DNA from: Acidobacteria bacterium 28-1 | Lineage (GTDB): Bacteria > Acidobacteriota > Blastocatellia > Pyrinomonadales > Pyrinomonadaceae | DNA length: 64,000 nt | Reading direction: 5' to 3' | Assembly (NCBI GenBank): GCA_002050365.1 | Contig: MWYZ01000085.1 | Span: forward strand, 62,001-126,000 | Shown here: one piece after another, positions 1 to 9,199 of the stretch | Position numbering within the stretch: position 1 is the first letter of the stretch | Layout of the letters: every line of letters starts with the position of its first letter | Notes under the pieces: model-generated | Seen by the model: the letters and a program-made list of their open reading frames with translations, nothing else | Databases searched by the model: none | What the model was told of the DNA's origin: nothing | Made by a program: the position numbers and the translations under genes

Positions 1-266
1 ATAAAAATTCCATAAATAATTTTCGTGAAAAGTGATTTTATTAAGATATTAGCATTTTTTCTCCTAGATTTTCTTAATAAGAAAAGATGAAAAAGGTAAT
101 GAGCAAACTCACTGGTTAGATTAACTTCTATAGAAAATTTTGAAAAAGGCAGGAAAAAACTTTAGAAGCGAACGGTTTGAATTAACCGTTTGATATTTAT
201 ATTTTTACGCAGTTTGACATAAAAAGCAGTGCATTTTTTAATTTTGCTAAATATTAATTTTAAGTT

Positions 267-881
267 TTAATAACTCAAGAATTTTTTCGTTTTTTCGGTG
301 ATTTTATCAGCCTCAGACATTAAATTGCTGACAACTGCAACCGAGTCTGCGCCCATTTGTAAAACTTTCCGAAAATTTTCGAAAGTTATGCCGCCGATAG
401 CAACAAGCGGAAAATCTCCGACTGCTTCGCGCACCTTTTTTACATCCTCTATTCCGACCACGCTTTCGGGATTTTCCTTTGTTCGAGTCACAAAAACGGG
501 ACCGATTGCTAAATAATCAATTGGAAGTCGGGCGGCACGGACGGCTTGTTCGAGATTGTGGGTTGAGAATCCGATGATTGCTTTTTTGCCTAAAATTTTT
601 CTCGCGTGTTCGGGCGGCAAATCATCTTGTCCGAGATGAACGCCGTCAGCTTTTAATGCTAAAGCAATGTCTACGCGGTCATTGATGATGATTTTTACTT
701 TGTGCTGTCTGGCTAGTTTCAACGCTTCTTTTGCGAATTCATAAAAATCTTTTGGTGAAGCATATTTTTCACGCAATTGGATAATTTCCGCGCCGCCTTC
801 GATGAGCTTTTTGACTTGCTCGGCGTGCGAGAGTTTGGCAATTCGCGTATCGGTGATTGGGTAGATTTTCGGAAGGAACAT
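267..881 (-). CDS. thiE: Thiamine-phosphate synthase ThiE
   Basis: Cytoplasmic TIM-barrel enzyme that joins the thiazole phosphate and HMP-PP to make thiamine phosphate. The 204 aa are full family length. Visible family motifs are QLREK near residue 35, INDRVD near 66, GVHLGQDD near 80, GFSTH near 104, the GPVF-x-TRTK phosphate loop near 127, and AIGGI near 161. It is the last gene of a leftward queA - acetyltransferase - thiE row, separated from the gene before it by a 61-bp hairpin repeat. No other thiamine gene is in view and no TPP riboswitch was seen upstream. Confidence 0.95.
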   Translation of the reverse strand: MFLPKIYPITDTRIAKLSHAEQVKKLIEGGAEIIQLREKYASPKDFYEFAKEALKLARQHKVKIIINDRVDIALALKADGVHLGQDDLPPEHARKILGKKAIIGFSTHNLEQAVRAARLPIDYLAIGPVFVTRTKENPESVVGIEDVKKVREAVGDFPLVAIGGITFENFRKVLQMGADSVAVVSNLMSEADKITEKTKKFLSY

Positions 882-888
882 TTGATTT

Positions 889-949
889 AATGGATAATGG
901 ATAATTGATAATTGAAAAACTATTCATTATCAATTATCTATTATCCATT
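889..949. repeat. Intergenic hairpin, GGATAAT-type arms
   Basis: Two 27-nt inverted arms (889-915 and 923-949) separated by 7 nt match at all but about three positions. They are built from AT-rich 6-7 nt units such as GGATAAT and TGATAAT. The hairpin fills the gap between thiE and the acetyltransferase and overlaps the last two bases of the latter. It could attenuate transcription into thiE or stabilise an mRNA end. It resembles the other repeat hairpins of this window in architecture but not in sequence. Confidence 0.8.
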
Positions 950-1478
950 ATAAAGATTTGACCATCAAAAAACCGTCTTCGCCGTTGTTGTAATAGCCGA
1001 CGAGTCTTTGAACCGTTGCGTAGCCAAACTCGCGGTAGAGATTTTGGGCGGGCAAATTACTAACGCGAACTTCGAGCATTACAGTATTGATATTACGTTT
1101 TCGTAAGGCTTCTTCCGTATGGCGCAGAAGTTTGTTCGCCAAGCCGCGCCGCCGGTGTTCGGGCGCAACTCCGATGGTCGTAATATGCCCCGTGCCGTCC
1201 ATGTTAGTCATTATAAAAACAAACGCAACTATTTGCTCGCTCGGCGTAACAATACGATAACTTAAGGTCTTCGGCTCGTTCAAAAGATAGGAAAAAGTGT
1301 ATTTCGTATAATTTTCGCCCGACTTGAAACAACGCAGATTCAATTTCAAAACTTCCTTGAGATGTTTGTCGGTCAGCGGACGGATTTCATAACGGGTGAG
1401 CGGCGCAGACACAATTATTTCCGGCTCAAAGATAGTCGTCGGCACGAAGAAATTACGGATTGATTGGAAAACTGCCAT
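948..1478 (-). CDS. GNAT N-acetyltransferase, RimI-like
   Basis: A 176-aa GNAT-fold acetyltransferase, probably acting on a protein N-terminus as RimI does on ribosomal protein S18. The acetyl-CoA loop is visible as VAPEHRRRGLANKLL (about residues 102-116), followed by LEVRVSNLPAQNLYREFGY (about 134-152), the classic RimI substrate and CoA end. Residues 1-25 precede the domain and look variable. It lies between queA and thiE on the same strand. RimI itself is usually about 150 aa, so the exact substrate is uncertain. Confidence 0.85.
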   Translation of the reverse strand: MAVFQSIRNFFVPTTIFEPEIIVSAPLTRYEIRPLTDKHLKEVLKLNLRCFKSGENYTKYTFSYLLNEPKTLSYRIVTPSEQIVAFVFIMTNMDGTGHITTIGVAPEHRRRGLANKLLRHTEEALRKRNINTVMLEVRVSNLPAQNLYREFGYATVQRLVGYYNNGEDGFLMVKSL

Positions 1479-1487
1479 AAATCAGTT

Positions 1488-1565
1488 GGCAGTCGTCAGT
1501 TGGCAGTCGGCAGAAAAAGCGCAGAGATTTGCCGATTTACTGACTACTGACCACTGACTACTGCC
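1488..1565. repeat. Intergenic hairpin of CAGT-type heptamers
   Basis: Imperfect inverted repeat with arms 1488-1513 and 1540-1565 (about 22 of 26 positions pair), made of 6-7 nt units such as GGCAGTC and ACTGACT. It fills the gap between queA and the acetyltransferase. The same unit family recurs at 10561, 24021 and 27531. Confidence 0.8.
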
Positions 1566-1568
1566 TAA

Positions 1569-2600
1569 TTAAATAATTAGCATACAGTCACCGTAACTGT
1601 AAAAACGATAGCGTGACCGAACCGCGTGTTTGTATGCTTTGATTGTTAAATTATAACCCGCAAAAGTCGAAACTAAAACCAAAAGCGAAGATTGCGGGAG
1701 ATGAAAATTGGTTAACAGACCGCCTACAATTTTGAATTTATAACCGGGCGTTACAGTTAAATCAGCTAGATTATTTTCCGCTTGAACCGTTCCGTCTTCA
1801 CCAATCGAAGATTCCAAAGCTCGCGTCGTCGTTGTGCCAACGGCGATAATCCGTTTTTTTTCGGCTTTCGCTCCGTTCAAAATTTGTGCGGTTTCACGGG
1901 AAATTTCGCATCTCTCCGGCAACACGCGATGCTCGGACAAATCCGAGACGCGCACGGGCTCAAACGTTCCGTAGCCGACGTGCAAAGTTATTTCCACGAT
2001 TGTTACGCCGAGATTTTTGATTTCCGATAAAATCTTCGGCGTGAAATGAAGCCCGGCAGTCGGCGCGGCGATTGCTCCGCGTTGTTTGGCGAAAACAGTT
2101 TGATAACGATTTTTATCGTCGCCTGAAACCGCGTCGTCGCGCTTGATATACGGCGGCAGAGGCGTTTGCCCGATTTCTTCTAAAATTGAGTCAAAATTTC
2201 TATCAGCTTCGAAACGCATAATTACGCGTCCATCAACTGTTTTTTCTAAAACTTCACCTGATAAATTCTCCCCAAACAAAATCTTTTTACCGACGGTTAA
2301 TCTGCGCGCCGGACGTGCCAGCGTTTCCCAAGTCTGATTTTCAAATTCTCGAACGAGGAAAATTTCAATCTTCGCGCCCGTTTCGCTCGTTCCGAAAAGT
2401 CGCGCGGGAAATACTTTCGTGTTATTTAAAACGATTACATCATCTTTTTTCAAAAACTGCGGGAAATCATAAAAGTGTTTATCTCGTAAATTTTCAGATA
2501 ATCGATTTACTATTAACATCCGAGAGTTTTCGCGCTTTTCCAGAGGATTTTGTGCGATAAGTTCTTCAGGCAGTTCGTAATCAAATTCGGAAATTAGCAT
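1569..2600 (-). CDS. queA: tRNA ribosyltransferase-isomerase QueA
   Basis: S-adenosylmethionine:tRNA ribosyltransferase-isomerase. It transfers and isomerises the ribosyl part of SAM onto 7-aminomethyl-7-deazaguanine in tRNA, giving epoxyqueuosine. The 343 aa are normal length. Family motifs are FDYELPEELIAQ-P at the N-terminus, VLNNTKVFPARL near 58-69, PLPPYIKR near 146, TAGLHFT near 181, HVGYGTF near 207, and the C-terminal TNFHLPQSSLL near 298. The final 15 or so residues after the family core are unusual. It is the first gene of the leftward row. Confidence 0.95.
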   Translation of the reverse strand: MLISEFDYELPEELIAQNPLEKRENSRMLIVNRLSENLRDKHFYDFPQFLKKDDVIVLNNTKVFPARLFGTSETGAKIEIFLVREFENQTWETLARPARRLTVGKKILFGENLSGEVLEKTVDGRVIMRFEADRNFDSILEEIGQTPLPPYIKRDDAVSGDDKNRYQTVFAKQRGAIAAPTAGLHFTPKILSEIKNLGVTIVEITLHVGYGTFEPVRVSDLSEHRVLPERCEISRETAQILNGAKAEKKRIIAVGTTTTRALESSIGEDGTVQAENNLADLTVTPGYKFKIVGGLLTNFHLPQSSLLVLVSTFAGYNLTIKAYKHAVRSRYRFYSYGDCMLII

Positions 2601-3013
2601 AGAATAAATTTAGTCTAATACACTTTCGTTTAATTACTTATGTTGTCTAAGCAGGTTACCTAAAATAAATCTACGACATTAAAATGTCGTAAATCCATAC
2701 AATATTACCGTGCACCGAAAGATATACATTGCACTCAAGAATCAATTAAACTTTGTAATAAAGAACTTTTTCGTTAGTGGAATACTTGTTGCTGTAATTA
2801 AAAAAACCTGTTATCAAAACAATACATTTTTTAGATTATGCGGGAGAATTATCAAAATTGAGATTCGGAAGAAAAAGCGGTAGAATTTAACCGATAAATC
2901 TTCGCTCGGCGAAAATGTAGAAATTTTGGCAGTGTTTGTTTGCTGGCAGACTGAACGTAAACCAAATGCTCGTTAAAAATAACAAATAAATAAACTAATA
3001 TAAATAAAAAGGG
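2601..3013. other. Intergenic region with 20-bp palindrome
   Basis: 413 bp between divergent genes with no convincing coding sequence. It holds a hyphenated palindrome (TACGACATT, 2 nt, AATGTCGTA; 2672-2691) that could be an operator or small hairpin. The last 60 bp before 3014 are A-rich and end in AAGGGGTG, a good ribosome binding site for the next gene. Confidence 0.5.
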
Positions 3014-3778
3014 GTGAAAATCATGGGAGATAATAAACAAAATTCAGAAACTGGAAAAATGGATTCAATGAAAGATTCGATGAAAGATTCAACGATGGAT
3101 TTAACGAAGGACTCAATGAAGGACTCAATGAAAGATTTAACGAAGGAAAATAGAATAAATCCAAGCATCGGTGTTGCTTCAACGAGACAAGCGAAAGAAG
3201 ACATTTCTGCTCCGAAGAAAACGGAAAACAGTCAAACCGAATCGTTAACAGATAACATTGTTTCTCAAGTTGGAAGTGCTTTACAGGGCGACACGAGCGC
3301 GATAAAAGATACATTCGGTCAAGCCAAAGAATCGACCGGAAAAGTTGCGACGCAGGCTCTCGGACAAGTTAAAGACAAGGCTGCATCTGTAATTGATGAG
3401 CAAAAAACTAATATAGCGACGGGTTTAACCAGCGTTGCCGACGGCATTCGGCAAGTAGGCGAAAATTTGGGGAAAGACGATCAAAACCAAGTTGCCGCAT
3501 TTGCGGGAAAATACAGTGAGAATCTGGCTGGACAGGTCGAGAAGTTTTCAAATTATATAAACCAAAAAGAGATTAAAGATCTCGCCCGCGATGTCGAACA
3601 ATTTGCCCGTCGCAATCCGGCTCTTTTTATCGGCGGTGCTTTAGCTCTTGGAATACTGGCGGCGAGATTCTTGAAAAGTTCGGGTTCGTCGAACCAAAAT
3701 TCGAGGCGGCGTTCAGGAAATAATCGTTCGGAAACAAAGGATAATCGTTCGGAAAATTCTTCGATGAGCAGAATTTAA
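3014..3778 (+). CDS. Membrane-anchored protein with MKDS repeats
   Basis: 254 aa, not a family I can name. Residues 17-45 are a degenerate tandem repeat of a four-residue unit (MKDS, MKDL, LTKD, TMDL), matched by a 12-nt repeat in the DNA. Residues 80-180 are predicted helical and rich in Ala, Gln and Lys, resembling LEA- or YtxH-like stress proteins. One hydrophobic segment (about 203-222, NPALFIGGALALGILAARFL) is followed by a basic Ser/Asn tail. The NP-hydrophobic anchor resembles the C-terminal anchor of DUF883/YqjD-type proteins, which fits the DUF1469 and DUF3618 genes that follow. Function unknown; probably an envelope or stress protein. Confidence 0.75.
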   Translation: MKIMGDNKQNSETGKMDSMKDSMKDSTMDLTKDSMKDSMKDLTKENRINPSIGVASTRQAKEDISAPKKTENSQTESLTDNIVSQVGSALQGDTSAIKDTFGQAKESTGKVATQALGQVKDKAASVIDEQKTNIATGLTSVADGIRQVGENLGKDDQNQVAAFAGKYSENLAGQVEKFSNYINQKEIKDLARDVEQFARRNPALFIGGALALGILAARFLKSSGSSNQNSRRRSGNNRSETKDNRSENSSMSRI

Positions 3779-3825
3779 TTGGCAAGGATAATCTAATAAC
3801 GACTTGGGGAAGGAGAAAATAACGT

Positions 3826-4257
3826 ATGGCACAACAACAAATCGTTAAAGAAGAACGCTCTCTAGGCGATTTATTTTCAGAACTTGCCACTGAAACCAGC
3901 ACACTTGTCCGACAGGAAGTCGCGTTAGCGCAAACTGAATTGACGCAAAAGGCAACCAGCGTCGGTAAAAACGTCGGATTTTTGGTGGTCGGCGGCGCGG
4001 TTGGTTACACGGCATTGTTCGTTATTTTGGCGGCGGTGGTTATCGGTTTGACACAGCTTATTTCGTATCTGTCAGGGTGGCAGATTATCACGTCGGCTTG
4101 GATTGCGGCGGCAGTCGTCGGCTTGATTGTCGGCATAGTTGCTTACGTGTTAATTACGAACGCGCTCGCTAAACTTAAAAATACGGAATTAACACCGAAT
4201 CAAACAGTTGAAACATTGAAGGAGGATGCAGAATGGCTGAAAAATCAAGTGAGCTAA
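3826..4257 (+). CDS. DUF1469 / holin-superfamily membrane protein
   Basis: 143 aa of the DUF1469 (YqjE-like, holin-X superfamily) family. An amphipathic N-terminal helix, about residues 10-45 with the family pattern LxxETSTLVRQEVALAQTEL, is followed by two transmembrane helices (about 52-78 and 86-112) and a soluble tail. It sits between the repeat protein and the DUF3618 gene. Its stop overlaps the start of the latter by 25 nt, so translation is probably coupled. The molecular role of the family is not known; it is often linked with DUF3618 and DUF883 proteins. Confidence 0.85.
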   Translation: MAQQQIVKEERSLGDLFSELATETSTLVRQEVALAQTELTQKATSVGKNVGFLVVGGAVGYTALFVILAAVVIGLTQLISYLSGWQIITSAWIAAAVVGLIVGIVAYVLITNALAKLKNTELTPNQTVETLKEDAEWLKNQVS

Positions 4258-5429
4258 ATGACCTAAACGAATTGGACGCAGATTCGACTGCAATAACTAA
4301 GAGGCGCGATTCCTCGTTGGAAGAACACTCGGGTTCTCTCTCATTAGAGGATACGAAAACGCTCGATGTCAAAACGGATACGGAGGACGCAACCGCCGAA
4401 ACCGAGCAGATTCGTGGACAAATTGAAGAAACGCGCCGCGGAATGGGCGAAACGATTGACGCGATTCAGGAGAGATTGAGTTTTTCAAACATTTCCGAAC
4501 AAGTAAAAGACCAAGTGTCTGAGCAAATTGGCAGCGCGGTGCATTCGGTCAAAGACGCGGCGATGGAAAAAGTGGGAGATTTTATGCAAGTATTTAATAA
4601 GGGAATAAAAGACATTGGAAAATCGGATGTTGTTAAAACGGCAAAGGAAAATCCGATGATATTGAGCCTTGTCGGATTAGGAGTCGGTGCGCTTTTGGTG
4701 AACAGTTTGATGGGCAAGAGGAAAAAGCGTTCGTCTTACCGTTACGATTACAGATACAATTCTGACGACGATGCTGACGACGTTAGATACAGTAGCGATT
4801 ACAGACGGGAGCTGAAGTCGGGCAGATCAAATAAATCAACTTTTGAAACGACTAGCGGTAAATCTGGTGGCGAAGAGAATTCCATTCGTGGCTATGTTTC
4901 GAGTGCTTCTGCTACACCGCCGCCACCACCGCCGCCGAAACCAAGTGCGGCAAATTCCGTTTATGACAGTGTTTCGAGCGCCGCCGGAACTGCTTATGAA
5001 GGCGTGTCGGGTGTTGCGGCAACAGCGTATGAAGGCGTATCAAGTGCGGCAGGCGCGGCTTATGAAGGTGTCGGCAGTGCCGCGAGCAAAACTTATGAAG
5101 GTGTCGGTAACGCCGCCGGTTTTGCTTATGATAAAGCGGGTGATTTAGGCGGGCAAGTTAAGGAAAGCTACGATTATTACATCGAAGAAAATCCGTTGGC
5201 AGTCGGCGCAGTCGCTTTAGCGGTCGGTGCGGCACTCGGTTTTGCGATTCCTTTGACGGAAGCGGAAAACGAATATATGGGTGAAATGCGCGATAATTTC
5301 TTTGAGAAAGCGCAGGCGACCGCACAAGACGCAATCGGTACGGTTAAACAAATGGCGGGTGATGCACAAAAGACGATTGTTGAAGAAGTTAAAAACAAAG
5401 TTGACGAAGCAAAAAATCAAAGCGCTTAA
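4233..5429 (+). CDS. DUF3618 protein with YEGV repeats
   Basis: 398 aa. The DUF3618 signature (IRGQIEETRRGMGETIDAIQ) spans about residues 59-78. A first hydrophobic segment follows near 140-155 (NPMILSLVGLGVGALLVNSL). A Tyr/Asp-rich linker, a proline run (PPPPPPP, near 229) and about six 12-residue repeats around AAxxAYEGVxS (245-305) come next. A second NP-type hydrophobic anchor (315-335) and a helical tail end the protein. The start at 4233 is set by GGAGG at 4221-4225. It overlaps the DUF1469 gene by 25 nt. Probably a bitopic envelope protein; no enzymatic motif is seen. Confidence 0.85.
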   Translation: MAEKSSELNDLNELDADSTAITKRRDSSLEEHSGSLSLEDTKTLDVKTDTEDATAETEQIRGQIEETRRGMGETIDAIQERLSFSNISEQVKDQVSEQIGSAVHSVKDAAMEKVGDFMQVFNKGIKDIGKSDVVKTAKENPMILSLVGLGVGALLVNSLMGKRKKRSSYRYDYRYNSDDDADDVRYSSDYRRELKSGRSNKSTFETTSGKSGGEENSIRGYVSSASATPPPPPPPKPSAANSVYDSVSSAAGTAYEGVSGVAATAYEGVSSAAGAAYEGVGSAASKTYEGVGNAAGFAYDKAGDLGGQVKESYDYYIEENPLAVGAVALAVGAALGFAIPLTEAENEYMGEMRDNFFEKAQATAQDAIGTVKQMAGDAQKTIVEEVKNKVDEAKNQSA

Positions 5430-5449
5430 TAAAAAGCTAAGTAAGAAAT

Positions 5450-5523
5450 AAGTCGCCGATTGACTTAAAACTCGCAGATAGTAATTTTATTAAATCTGTC
5501 TGTTAGAAATCAATCGGCGACTT
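5450..5523. terminator. Bidirectional terminator-like stem, long loop
   Basis: Perfect 14-bp inverted repeat (AAGTCGCCGATTGA at 5450-5463 and its complement at 5510-5523) with a 46-nt loop that can form its own small AGAT/ATCT stem. It is followed by TTGTTTT on the plus strand. It lies between the convergent DUF3618 and serS genes and could end both transcripts. Confidence 0.75.
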
Positions 5524-5531
5524 GTTTTGAT

Positions 5532-6815
5532 TTAACCGATTTTCTCTAAGCCGTTCATGTACGATTGAAGAATTTCGGGAATTTGAATAGAACCGTCAGC
5601 TTGCTGATAATTTTCTAAAATTGCAATCCAAGTTCTTCCGACCGCCAGACCCGAACCGTTAAGCGTGTGAACAAATTCGAGTTTCGCGCCGCCCGCCCGC
5701 CGAAAACGTAAATTCATTCTTCTGGCTTGAAAATCTTCGCAGTTAGAGCAGGAAGAAATCTCTCGGAAAGTGTTTTGCGACGGAAGCCAAACTTCAATAT
5801 CGTAAGTTTTCGCCGCACCAAAACCCATATCGCCGGTTGATAAAACTACCGTTCGATAGGGCAATCCTAAAAGCTGCAAAATCCGCTCGGCGTTCTCGGT
5901 CAATTTTTCGTGTTCGTCATTTGAATTCTCCGGCAAAGATAACTTCACCAATTCGACTTTTTCAAATTGATGCTGCCGAATCAAACCGCGCGTATCTTTT
6001 CCATAACTGCCAGCTTCGGAGCGAAAACAAGGCGAGTAAGCCGCAAAGCATTTCGGCAAATCCTTCGCGTCCAAAATTTCGTCGGCGTGATAATTCGTTA
6101 CGGGAACTTCCGCCGTCGGAATCAACGCCAAGCCGCGTTCATCTTTCAGGTGAAATAAATCATCTTCGAATTTCGGAAGTTGATTCGTGCCGAAAAGCGT
6201 TTTTCGATTGACGATAAACGGCGGCAGAGTTTCCGTGTAGCCGTGTTCGGTCGTGTGAATGTCGAGCATAAAATTCACTAATGCGCGTTCTAACCTCGCG
6301 CCCGCGCCGTTCAGAATCGCAAAACGCGAGCCGGTAATTTTCGTCGCTCTTTCCAAATCTAAAATTCCTAATGCTTCGCCCAAATCAACGTGGTCCTTCG
6401 GCTCAAAATCGAACTCTTTCGGCGTTCCCCAACGGCGGACTTCCGAGTTTGCCGATTCATCCGCGCCGACGGGAACATTCGTTTGCGGAACGTTCGGCAG
6501 ATGCGACAGTAAATCATTCATTTCGGCTTCGACTTTTTTTCGCTGATGTTCAAGTTCGTTTTGCTTATCTTTCAAATCCGCGACTTCCGCTTTTTTCGCG
6601 TCGGCTTCATCTTTTTTACCTGTCTGCACAAGAGCGCCGATTTCTTTGCTCGAATGGTTGCGCTGTTGATTTATCGCATCGGATTCACCGATTACGCGGC
6701 GGCGCGTCGTGTCTAATTGAACAAACTTTTCTAAGCTATCAATTGGAAAATTTCGATTTTGCAAAGCGGCTTTTACCGCGTCTAAATTTTCTCTAACAAA
6801 ATGTAAATCAAGCAT
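5532..6815 (-). CDS. serS: Seryl-tRNA synthetase
   Basis: Class II aminoacyl-tRNA synthetase that charges tRNA-Ser, and normally also tRNA-Sec before its conversion by SelA. The latter matters here because the window encodes SelB and a probable selenoprotein. The 427 aa are normal length. Residues 1-105 form the antiparallel coiled-coil arm that holds the tRNA extra arm. Class II motif 2 is visible as [22 protein letters not shown] (about 265-286) and motif 3 as [16 protein letters not shown] near 392. The gene stands alone, convergent with the DUF3618 gene. Confidence 0.97.
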   Translation of the reverse strand: MLDLHFVRENLDAVKAALQNRNFPIDSLEKFVQLDTTRRRVIGESDAINQQRNHSSKEIGALVQTGKKDEADAKKAEVADLKDKQNELEHQRKKVEAEMNDLLSHLPNVPQTNVPVGADESANSEVRRWGTPKEFDFEPKDHVDLGEALGILDLERATKITGSRFAILNGAGARLERALVNFMLDIHTTEHGYTETLPPFIVNRKTLFGTNQLPKFEDDLFHLKDERGLALIPTAEVPVTNYHADEILDAKDLPKCFAAYSPCFRSEAGSYGKDTRGLIRQHQFEKVELVKLSLPENSNDEHEKLTENAERILQLLGLPYRTVVLSTGDMGFGAAKTYDIEVWLPSQNTFREISSCSNCEDFQARRMNLRFRRAGGAKLEFVHTLNGSGLAVGRTWIAILENYQQADGSIQIPEILQSYMNGLEKIG

Positions 6816-6925
6816 TTCTGTAAAATATCCTCGTTTATAAACTTTATAAATTAAATTCCATTATCAACTCAAATTAAAATGGCGGTCAAAGACCGCCGTA
6901 ACTGCCCCCGAAAAAAACTTTATAA

Positions 6926-7969
6926 TTACGGGCAAGGCGAACCCAGAGCGTAGGTGCATTTTTGACTCCAGAGAAATGACGGACTGCTCTGCGTATTGAT
7001 AACGGGTGAATCGGTTGACTCAAGCGGCGAAATCGGTCGAACGCCGAAGATTCCGCGCCATCTGCCCATATACGCGTCAACGCCGAACGCAATGTTTTTA
7101 GCCGTCTGATTTCCGCTGAAAGTATAATCGGAAATGGCGTGAAGTCTGCGCCAAACGCCCCAAGCATCGTAGGCATCAAGTGCCGCCTCGGTTTGTCCCA
7201 AACTGTTCGTTACCGGAACGCCGTGTCCTGCGCCGAGCGAACAATATGTTTTAGACTGGCGGATAACCTGCCATTTTCGTTCGGTAATTTGCGGCAATTT
7301 ATTCCAGATGTCGTTTTGCGAAATCAGATGTTCGTTGGTCGCATCATCCCAATAAACCTGCACAATCATTTTCGTGCTTGCCGGAATTTGTTCGAGATTC
7401 GTTCCCCAGTTATACCAAGCCGCCATCACAAACAAAAACAAACCGTCGTTTCCCCAACCTTGCGCCGCGCCGCGCCGCGCCATATCTGGTAATGCGCCCG
7501 CGCCGTAAGAATGTCCGGCAAAACCGATTCTTGTCGTGTCCATAATGTTTCCGAGTTGTTGAACCGCCTTTTGAAAACCGTCCCAAAGCTGGTTATAGCG
7601 CGTGGCGTGGGTCGCAAATATACTCGAACTATACGGCGAAAAAACGACGATGTAGCCGTTGCTGGCAAGTTGGCGCATCAAAGTTTCATAAAATTGATAG
7701 TTAGTTCCGCCAAAGCCATGCGCGAAAAACACAACCGGAACTTTATTTTGCGCGGTCGCATTGCTCGGCACGAAAACTGAAATCGGGTCAATCAAACTGG
7801 CATTTGTAATAGACAGGCGCGTAACCGTAAATTGCCCGAAACCGCCGTAGTCGCCGGAAAGCGGAAGCGTCGTCGTTTTCAATCCGGTGCATTGAGCGAC
7901 TTGCGCCCGAACGGTCGAAGCATTTAAGGAAAGAATCGCCAGAATCAAGATGAGTAATATTTTTTTCAT
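6926..7969 (-). CDS. Secreted alpha/beta hydrolase, lipase/cutinase-like
   Basis: 347 aa with a clear signal peptide (MKKILLILILAILSLNASTVRAQ). It has an alpha/beta-hydrolase core of the chlorophyllase / polyester-hydrolase-like group. The oxyanion region is VVFFAHGFGGTNYQFYE (about 80-96) and the nucleophile elbow is GHSYGAG, with Ser near residue 153. The catalytic His is probably in the GAGHGVP segment near 255. Several Cys near the ends (for example YCSLG and the C-terminal CTYALGSPCP) could form disulfides, fitting export. The substrate cannot be told from sequence. It is monocistronic, convergent with nothing and divergent from galU. Confidence 0.8.
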   Translation of the reverse strand: MKKILLILILAILSLNASTVRAQVAQCTGLKTTTLPLSGDYGGFGQFTVTRLSITNASLIDPISVFVPSNATAQNKVPVVFFAHGFGGTNYQFYETLMRQLASNGYIVVFSPYSSSIFATHATRYNQLWDGFQKAVQQLGNIMDTTRIGFAGHSYGAGALPDMARRGAAQGWGNDGLFLFVMAAWYNWGTNLEQIPASTKMIVQVYWDDATNEHLISQNDIWNKLPQITERKWQVIRQSKTYCSLGAGHGVPVTNSLGQTEAALDAYDAWGVWRRLHAISDYTFSGNQTAKNIAFGVDAYMGRWRGIFGVRPISPLESTDSPVINTQSSPSFLWSQKCTYALGSPCP

Positions 7970-8118
7970 TTCGGTATCTCTTTTTAGTTTTATACGTTAA
8001 ACGATAAGCTAAAGTCTGTTTATCGAAGATTTGTTTCTCAGCCGGTTTTCACCTAAGATTTTAACTTCGTTCGGTAAATGACCGGCGAAGCATAAAACAA
8101 TAATTTAACAGTATTTAT

Positions 8119-8991
8119 ATGAAACAAAAAATTCGCAAAGCCGTTTTTCCCGCCGCCGGTTTGGGAACGAGATTTCTACCCGCGACTAAAGCCTCGCCGA
8201 AAGAGATGCTTCCGCTCGTGGACAAGCCGCTTATTCAATACGGTGTTGAAGAAGCCGTCGCTTCCGGCATCGAATCAATTTTGATTATCACGGGACGCGA
8301 CAAAGCGGCGATTGAAGACCATTTCGACATTTCGTTTGAACTCGAACACGTTCTCAAAGAGCGCGGGAAACAAGAAGCGTTTGAACAAGTCCGCCACATT
8401 TCAGAGATTGCCAACATCAGCTATATTCGTCAAAAACAAGCTCTCGGACTCGGACACGCGATTTATCAAGCGAGGGATTTCGTCGGCGACGAACCGTTCG
8501 CCGTGATACTGCCGGACGATGTAATGGACGCGGAAACGCCGGCGTTAAAGCAATTAATAGAAGTTTATGAAAAATACGACGCCCCTGTGATGGCGACGAT
8601 GCGAATCGCGGGCGAAGCGATTTCGCGCTTCGGCGTGATTGACGCGGTTGAGGTTGAATCGAATGTTTTTAAAATCCGCGATGTTGTAGAAAAACCGAAG
8701 TTTGAAAATGCGCCGTCGGATATGGCGGTTATCGGGCGTTATATTTTTACGCCGGAACTTTTCAACGCCATCGAGCAGACGAAACCGGGCGCAGGCGGCG
8801 AGATTCAAGTGGCGGACGCGATACGAATTTTATTAGAAAAAAATCGTCCGTATTATGCAGTCAAACTCGACGGCGTGCGCCACGATGCCGGCGATAAACT
8901 CGGTTTTCTTATTGCAACGGTTGAATTTGCTTTGAAGCGCGAAGATTTGGGTGCGGATTTTCGGGATTATTTGAAGACGCTGAAATTGTAA
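8119..8991 (+). CDS. galU: UTP-glucose-1-phosphate uridylyltransferase
   Basis: Makes UDP-glucose from UTP and glucose 1-phosphate for envelope polysaccharides. The 290 aa are typical of bacterial GalU. The nucleotide-binding signature AAGLGTRFLPATKASPKEML lies at about 13-32. Other GalU motifs are the LGLGHAI segment near 113, the LPDDV segment near 133, VVEKP near 192, and the GRYIFTPELF segment near 209. Start ATG at 8119 gives the standard N-terminus. A long hairpin repeat follows the stop. Confidence 0.96.
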   Translation: MKQKIRKAVFPAAGLGTRFLPATKASPKEMLPLVDKPLIQYGVEEAVASGIESILIITGRDKAAIEDHFDISFELEHVLKERGKQEAFEQVRHISEIANISYIRQKQALGLGHAIYQARDFVGDEPFAVILPDDVMDAETPALKQLIEVYEKYDAPVMATMRIAGEAISRFGVIDAVEVESNVFKIRDVVEKPKFENAPSDMAVIGRYIFTPELFNAIEQTKPGAGGEIQVADAIRILLEKNRPYYAVKLDGVRHDAGDKLGFLIATVEFALKREDLGADFRDYLKTLKL

Positions 8992-9046
8992 AAGAAGTCA
9001 GAAATCAGAAACGAGAAGACAGAATTTAGAAATCAAGCAAGAAAAA

Positions 9047-9162
9047 AAGTAAATTTTCAAAAGTAAAAAGTAAAAAGGCAAAAGTTAAAAATTCGCTTAG
9101 GTGAGTGAAGATGATAATTGGTAATCACCTTTCTTTACTTTCTACTTTTGAAAATTTACTTT
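9047..9162. repeat. Long hairpin with AAAGTAAA-type arms
   Basis: Arms of 26 nt (9047-9072 and 9137-9162) pair with a single mismatch. They are rich in AAAGTAAAAAG-like units and enclose a 64-nt loop. It lies between galU and the DUF4149 gene. It is a sister of the hairpins at 34939-35053 and 45771-45835, and may act as a transcript 3' end. Confidence 0.8.
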
Positions 9163-9199
9163 CACCTTTTTACTTTATAGAATTCTTGTTTCAAGCATT

